Shown here: positions 6,523 to 9,822 of the stretch, in pieces
Layout of the letters: each line of letters opens with the position of its first letter
Position numbering within the stretch: the first letter of the stretch is position 1
Assembly: GCA_016788685.1 (NCBI GenBank)
Contig: JAEUSS010000479.1
Span: forward strand, 1-9,822
DNA from: Prolixibacteraceae bacterium
Lineage (GTDB): Bacteria > Bacteroidota > Bacteroidia > Bacteroidales > Prolixibacteraceae
Reading direction: 5' to 3'
DNA: 9,822 nt
Program-made: the position numbers and the translations under genes
The notes under the pieces: model-generated
Seen by the model: only the letters and a program-made list of their open reading frames with translations
Databases searched by the model: none
What the model was told of the DNA's origin: nothing

Positions 6523-7260
6523 TTGATAAATCTGGTAATCGATATTGGTAACAGTCGGACAAAGATCGCTTTGTTCAACCAGCATGACCTCATGTTAAAT
6601 GTTCCGATGGATCATTTAACGGTTAATCATGTTCAGTTACTAAAAAATGAGCATCCCCAGATAACCAAGGTGATCCTTTCGAGTGTAAAACCCAAAGACG
6701 AAGATCTCGTCGGTTTCCTTGCAAAAAATTTCGACTTTTTCCTGGAACTTGACGCCCAAACTGAACTTCCGATTGAGAATCTGTACGAGACTCCGGAAAC
6801 TCTTGGCAGAGACCGACTTGCAGCTGCTGTTGGCGGAAATGAACTTTTCCCGAACCGGAATCTGTTGATTATTGATGCCGGTACTGCCATTACCTATGAT
6901 TTAGTTTCAGAAAAGAATCAGTTTGTCGGGGGAAACATTTCACCGGGACTGGAAATGCGGTTTAAAGCATTGAATCAATTCACCGGAAAGCTTCCTCTCA
7001 TCAACTACTCCAATGACTTTCAGCAAATTGGAAGAAACACAACCGATGCAATCCGGGCCGGAGTTCAGAATGGCATTCTGTTTGAAATCGCTCAAACGAT
7101 CGATTTATTTAACAGAAATTATCAAAATTTACAGATCATTATGACCGGAGGCGATTCTATTTTTTTTGATAAAAAATTAAATTATTCCATATTTGTACAC
7201 TTTAATCTAACCCTAATTGGTTTAAACAGTATCCTGGAACACAATGCTAAAAAGAAATAA
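6523..7260 (+). CDS. coaX: Type III pantothenate kinase
   Basis: CoaX phosphorylates pantothenate with ATP, the first committed step of coenzyme A synthesis; the type III form generally needs a monovalent cation and is not feedback-inhibited by CoA. The 245-residue product belongs to the ASKHA fold. DIGNSRTK (6-13) is the first phosphate motif. TLGRDRLAA (93-101) is the pantothenate-site signature. IDAGTAITYDLV (117-128) contains the catalytic aspartate D118. GGNISPGLEMRFKAL (136-150) and MTGGD (207-211) complete the set. The TTG at 6523 is chosen as start because the DIGN motif normally lies within a few residues of the N-terminus and no ATG or GTG is suitably placed. It begins three bases after the nadC stop, and its last 17 nt overlap the next gene, indicating coupling within one operon. 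Confidence 0.94.
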   Translation: MINLVIDIGNSRTKIALFNQHDLMLNVPMDHLTVNHVQLLKNEHPQITKVILSSVKPKDEDLVGFLAKNFDFFLELDAQTELPIENLYETPETLGRDRLAAAVGGNELFPNRNLLIIDAGTAITYDLVSEKNQFVGGNISPGLEMRFKALNQFTGKLPLINYSNDFQQIGRNTTDAIRAGVQNGILFEIAQTIDLFNRNYQNLQIIMTGGDSIFFDKKLNYSIFVHFNLTLIGLNSILEHNAKKK

Positions 7261-8521
7261 TGCACTATCAGTCGTGATGGTTTTGATTATCTGCGGATTT
7301 TCTGGCTTTGCGCAAAACAACAACACTACCTCTCCTTTCTCCAGATACGGATTAGGAGATTTGCACCATTATGGCTACGGAAGAACGGCGGCTATGGGCG
7401 GAGCATCACTGGGAAGTCGTCACAATGTTCAAATAAACTCTGCCAACCCGGCCTCATACAATGCCAATGATAGTTTATCATTCATTTTCGATTTTGGTAT
7501 TGACGGGACCTACTCAAAATACAAGAGCGCTACCGGGAAGATGGATGTCAACGACGTAAATTTCAGGTACTTTTCGCTCAGCTGGCCTGTAACCAAATGG
7601 CTTGGTGCCGGAATGGGGATTCAGCCTTTTTCTGACATGGGCTACGAAGTTGCTTTCAACGAGGAAGTCGCAAATGTCGGAACTGTTTACCAGAGCTACA
7701 ACGGAGAAGGCACAACTTCAAAGGCTTTCTTCGGAGCATCTGTCAGTCTGTTCAAAGGTTTATCTGTTGGAGCGAACCTCAATTATATCTTTGGCCGTCT
7801 TAATCAGAATTCTGCGGTTGGTTTTAGCGACCCGACAATCTCATACATTTCGGAAACTAAAGGAACCCGTCTTCGGGATTTCACCCTGACCTACGGACTT
7901 CAATACGACATGGAAGTTAAGAAGGATCAATTCCTTACCCTTGGGATAACATTCGAGAAACAATCTGATGTAACCGCACTTTACCGGCTATTGTCTTACA
8001 ACATCACTACCGTAGGATCAAGCTCAATATCAGACACGCTGGAATTTATCCCGGAAAGCAAAAACATCATTAAGCTGCCTGCTACATTTGGTATTGGACT
8101 ATCATACAACAAGCTTAACAAACTTGAGATCAATGCCGACTATTATTATGCAGCCTGGGGCAAATCAACCTTCATGGGAAAAAGCGATGAATTGATAACC
8201 GACCAAAGCCGGATTTCCGCCGGAGTTGAATATATACCGGAAGCAGCATCAATCCGCAGCTACATGAAAAGGGTTAAATATCGTGCAGGGCTTCATCACG
8301 AAAACTCCTATCTAAAATTGAACAACCACCAGATTAGAGAGTTTGGCATAAGTTTTGGAGCAGGATTCCCGTTCACGAAGTCGAAATCAACAGCGAATTT
8401 TGCAATTGAATTCGGAAAGAAAGGGACAACCCAGGACAATCTGGTAAGAAACAACTACACCAAATTCAGTTTATATCTGAATCTGTATGACTACTGGTTC
8501 GTGAAACGAAAATTTAATTAA
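7244..8521 (+). CDS. Putative outer-membrane beta-barrel protein, FadL/OmpP1-like
   Basis: The 425-residue product begins with a signal peptide (basic LKRNN, hydrophobic core, cleavage likely after GFA at residue 23). The mature protein opens with SPFSRYGLGDLHHYGYGRTAAMGGASLG, and AMGG followed by NSANPASY resembles the N-terminal plug region of FadL/OmpP1-type porins found across Bacteroidota. The rest is rich in alternating aromatic and polar strands (for example LSVGANLNYIFG, FTLTYGLQYDM, LEINADYYYAAWG) and ends YWFVKRKFN, consistent with a barrel closing near the C-terminus. The exact transport or structural role is unknown. Its start lies inside coaX (17-nt overlap), suggesting translational coupling, and the TPR gene follows 30 nt later. 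I recall this coaX-OMP-TPR order from other Bacteroidota, sometimes with lptC next, but that lies off the window. Confidence 0.8.
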   Translation: MLKRNNALSVVMVLIICGFSGFAQNNNTTSPFSRYGLGDLHHYGYGRTAAMGGASLGSRHNVQINSANPASYNANDSLSFIFDFGIDGTYSKYKSATGKMDVNDVNFRYFSLSWPVTKWLGAGMGIQPFSDMGYEVAFNEEVANVGTVYQSYNGEGTTSKAFFGASVSLFKGLSVGANLNYIFGRLNQNSAVGFSDPTISYISETKGTRLRDFTLTYGLQYDMEVKKDQFLTLGITFEKQSDVTALYRLLSYNITTVGSSSISDTLEFIPESKNIIKLPATFGIGLSYNKLNKLEINADYYYAAWGKSTFMGKSDELITDQSRISAGVEYIPEAASIRSYMKRVKYRAGLHHENSYLKLNNHQIREFGISFGAGFPFTKSKSTANFAIEFGKKGTTQDNLVRNNYTKFSLYLNLYDYWFVKRKFN

Positions 8522-8551
8522 AAAAGGCAAAACCAAATAAAAACAAACAAA

Positions 8552-9822
8552 ATGAGAACATTAATATTCAAACCGATTCTCCTCACTCTGACCATTGCGT
8601 TTATGGCAACATATTCGACGTATGCTCAACGCGTTATAAAAGGAACAGTATATCGGGAAGGCAAAGTTGCTGCGGGCGTTACCGTTGAGGGGCAAAAATC
8701 GAACGGAACTTTCATGACAAGTTTTGATGGTATTTATGAAATCACTGTTCCTGAAAAATGTAAATACATTAAATTTACATTTATCGACGATAGCCGGAAG
8801 CTGGACATTGAAGGCAACACCAGCAATGTGATTGATTTTAGTTTCGACGGAGAAATTCCGGTTGCCGGCGAAGCCTCTGAAAAAGGTGTCAACCTGAAAA
8901 CATCGAACGAACTGGTTGCTGAGAAGGATAAAGACTTTATGAGTTTTTACACCCTCGAAAAACAGTTCTATGACCAGAAAGATTATAAATCAGCCTTGGG
9001 ACCATGGAGAAAACTTTACAAAACCTATCCGAAATCAACGGTCAATATCTATCTCCACGGAATAAACATCTACCAGAGCCTGATCGAAGGAACGACTGAC
9101 CACAACTTAAAAATCAAGTATGTTGACACCTTGATGCAAGTCTATGACAAACGAATCAAATATTTCGACCAAAAAGGATTCAACCTTGGGCGTCAGGGTA
9201 AAGACTACATAAAATATACCCTCGACAACGAAAGTGTTTCTGACGATCAGAAAAAGCCGATTCTGAAAAAAGGCTACAACTACCTGAGCGAATCAGTAAA
9301 ACTTCAGGGAATGGAAACTGAAGCCCCGGTTTTATTCTTGCTGATGCAATCAACCAAAGGTTTGTATGCAATGGGTGAATTCGGAAAGGAAAAAGTAATT
9401 GAAAACTACGATATCGTATCCAAAATCATCAACGCCCAACTGGCCAAAGATGCCGCAAACACAGAACTCATCAACATCCGCGACTTAACTGATCAGGCTT
9501 TCCAGACCAGTGGTGCTGCTGATTGTGAAGCGCTAATCAGTATTTACGAACCAAAATTTGACCAAATTGCCTCGAACCTCGAAGACCTGAAAAAAATGGT
9601 CCGGATGCTCGACAGACAAAATTGTGATTCAAGCCCGCTATATGCCAAGGCTTCGGAAAAACTTTATGCTCTTGAACCGTCAGCAGAAGCTGCGTACAAC
9701 ATGGCCAGAATGTTCGTGAAAGCCAATCAGCATGACAAAGCTGAAACCTACTACAAACAGGCTATTGACATCGAGAAAGACCCGCTAAATCTTTCGAAAT
9801 ACTATATCGAACTTGGAAAACT
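8552..9822 (+). CDS. Secreted TPR protein with carboxypeptidase-regulatory-like domain (partial, cut at right edge)
   Basis: The reading frame is open from ATG 8552 to the window end (423 complete codons), so the C-terminus is missing. Residues 1-26 form a signal peptide ending TYSTYAQ. Residues 27-100 look like a small beta-sandwich of the carboxypeptidase D regulatory-like type: VIKGTVYREGKVAAGVTVEGQ, then a G-x-Y-E-I-T-V strand, as in many Bacteroidota outer-membrane and periplasmic proteins. From about 128 the protein is helical and TPR-like: EKQFYDQKDYKSALGPWRKLY (136-156), and EAAYNMARMFVKANQHDKAETYYKQAI (379-405). No lipobox or later membrane segment is seen, so it is probably periplasmic. 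A TPR scaffold suggests protein-protein contact, perhaps in envelope assembly together with the preceding outer-membrane protein (inference). The 30-nt A-rich gap lacks a terminator, so it is probably co-transcribed. Confidence 0.85.
   Translation, partial: MRTLIFKPILLTLTIAFMATYSTYAQRVIKGTVYREGKVAAGVTVEGQKSNGTFMTSFDGIYEITVPEKCKYIKFTFIDDSRKLDIEGNTSNVIDFSFDGEIPVAGEASEKGVNLKTSNELVAEKDKDFMSFYTLEKQFYDQKDYKSALGPWRKLYKTYPKSTVNIYLHGINIYQSLIEGTTDHNLKIKYVDTLMQVYDKRIKYFDQKGFNLGRQGKDYIKYTLDNESVSDDQKKPILKKGYNYLSESVKLQGMETEAPVLFLLMQSTKGLYAMGEFGKEKVIENYDIVSKIINAQLAKDAANTELINIRDLTDQAFQTSGAADCEALISIYEPKFDQIASNLEDLKKMVRMLDRQNCDSSPLYAKASEKLYALEPSAEAAYNMARMFVKANQHDKAETYYKQAIDIEKDPLNLSKYYIELGK

Noticed and set aside
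7188..7195. CATATTTG inside coaX as a promoter for the outer-membrane protein gene
   Set aside because: It misses the first T of TAnnTTTG, lies in coding sequence, and the gene overlap already suggests expression from the upstream operon.

Overview
The window most resembles a chromosome segment from a Bacteroidota species, probably in the Bacteroidales/Marinilabiliales range; that placement is inference. The support is fourfold. Promoters match the Bacteroidota -7 consensus TAnnTTTG. Start codons lack clear Shine-Dalgarno sequences and sit behind A-rich leaders. The two-component pair looks like RprX/RprY. The gene order of type III pantothenate kinase, outer-membrane protein and TPR protein is typical of the phylum. 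I see no mobile element, CRISPR array, tRNA or rRNA.

Left part (1-589): no convincing gene. It holds a 9-bp inverted repeat and candidate rho-independent terminators facing each other. One faces right, at about 397-430. A stronger one faces left, at about 458-493, and ends the leftward gene that follows.

Signalling block (590-4026): a leftward gene for a small secreted protein (590-1381) is divergent from a rightward histidine kinase (1640-3280) and its OmpR/PhoB-type response regulator (3331-4026). The 258-bp divergent region is the most informative non-coding stretch here. Each direction has the identical -7 element TATCTTTG. Between them lie four GTTAA boxes at 11/10/11-bp spacing, as expected for two OmpR-family dimers serving both promoters. 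The secreted protein and the kinase sensor domain both carry a PPx-repeat proline tract. This suggests a self-regulating envelope-sensing circuit with a secreted partner, a role comparable to CpxP in the Cpx system (inference).

Cofactor block (4089-7260): nadB (L-aspartate oxidase) and nadC (quinolinate phosphoribosyltransferase) flank the missing quinolinate synthase step, since nadA is not in the window. They are followed three bases later by coaX (type III pantothenate kinase, TTG start). A TAnnTTTG element just before nadB suggests the block has its own promoter.

Envelope block (7244-9822): coaX overlaps by 17 nt a predicted outer-membrane beta-barrel protein of FadL/OmpP1-like appearance. 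After 30 nt comes a secreted protein with a carboxypeptidase-regulatory-like N-terminal domain and TPR-type helices, cut by the right edge. All five genes from nadB onward are tightly packed and could be one transcription unit.

The most novel-looking item is the divergent two-component/secreted-protein locus with its paired GTTAA operator. The remaining genes are recognisable housekeeping or conserved envelope genes.
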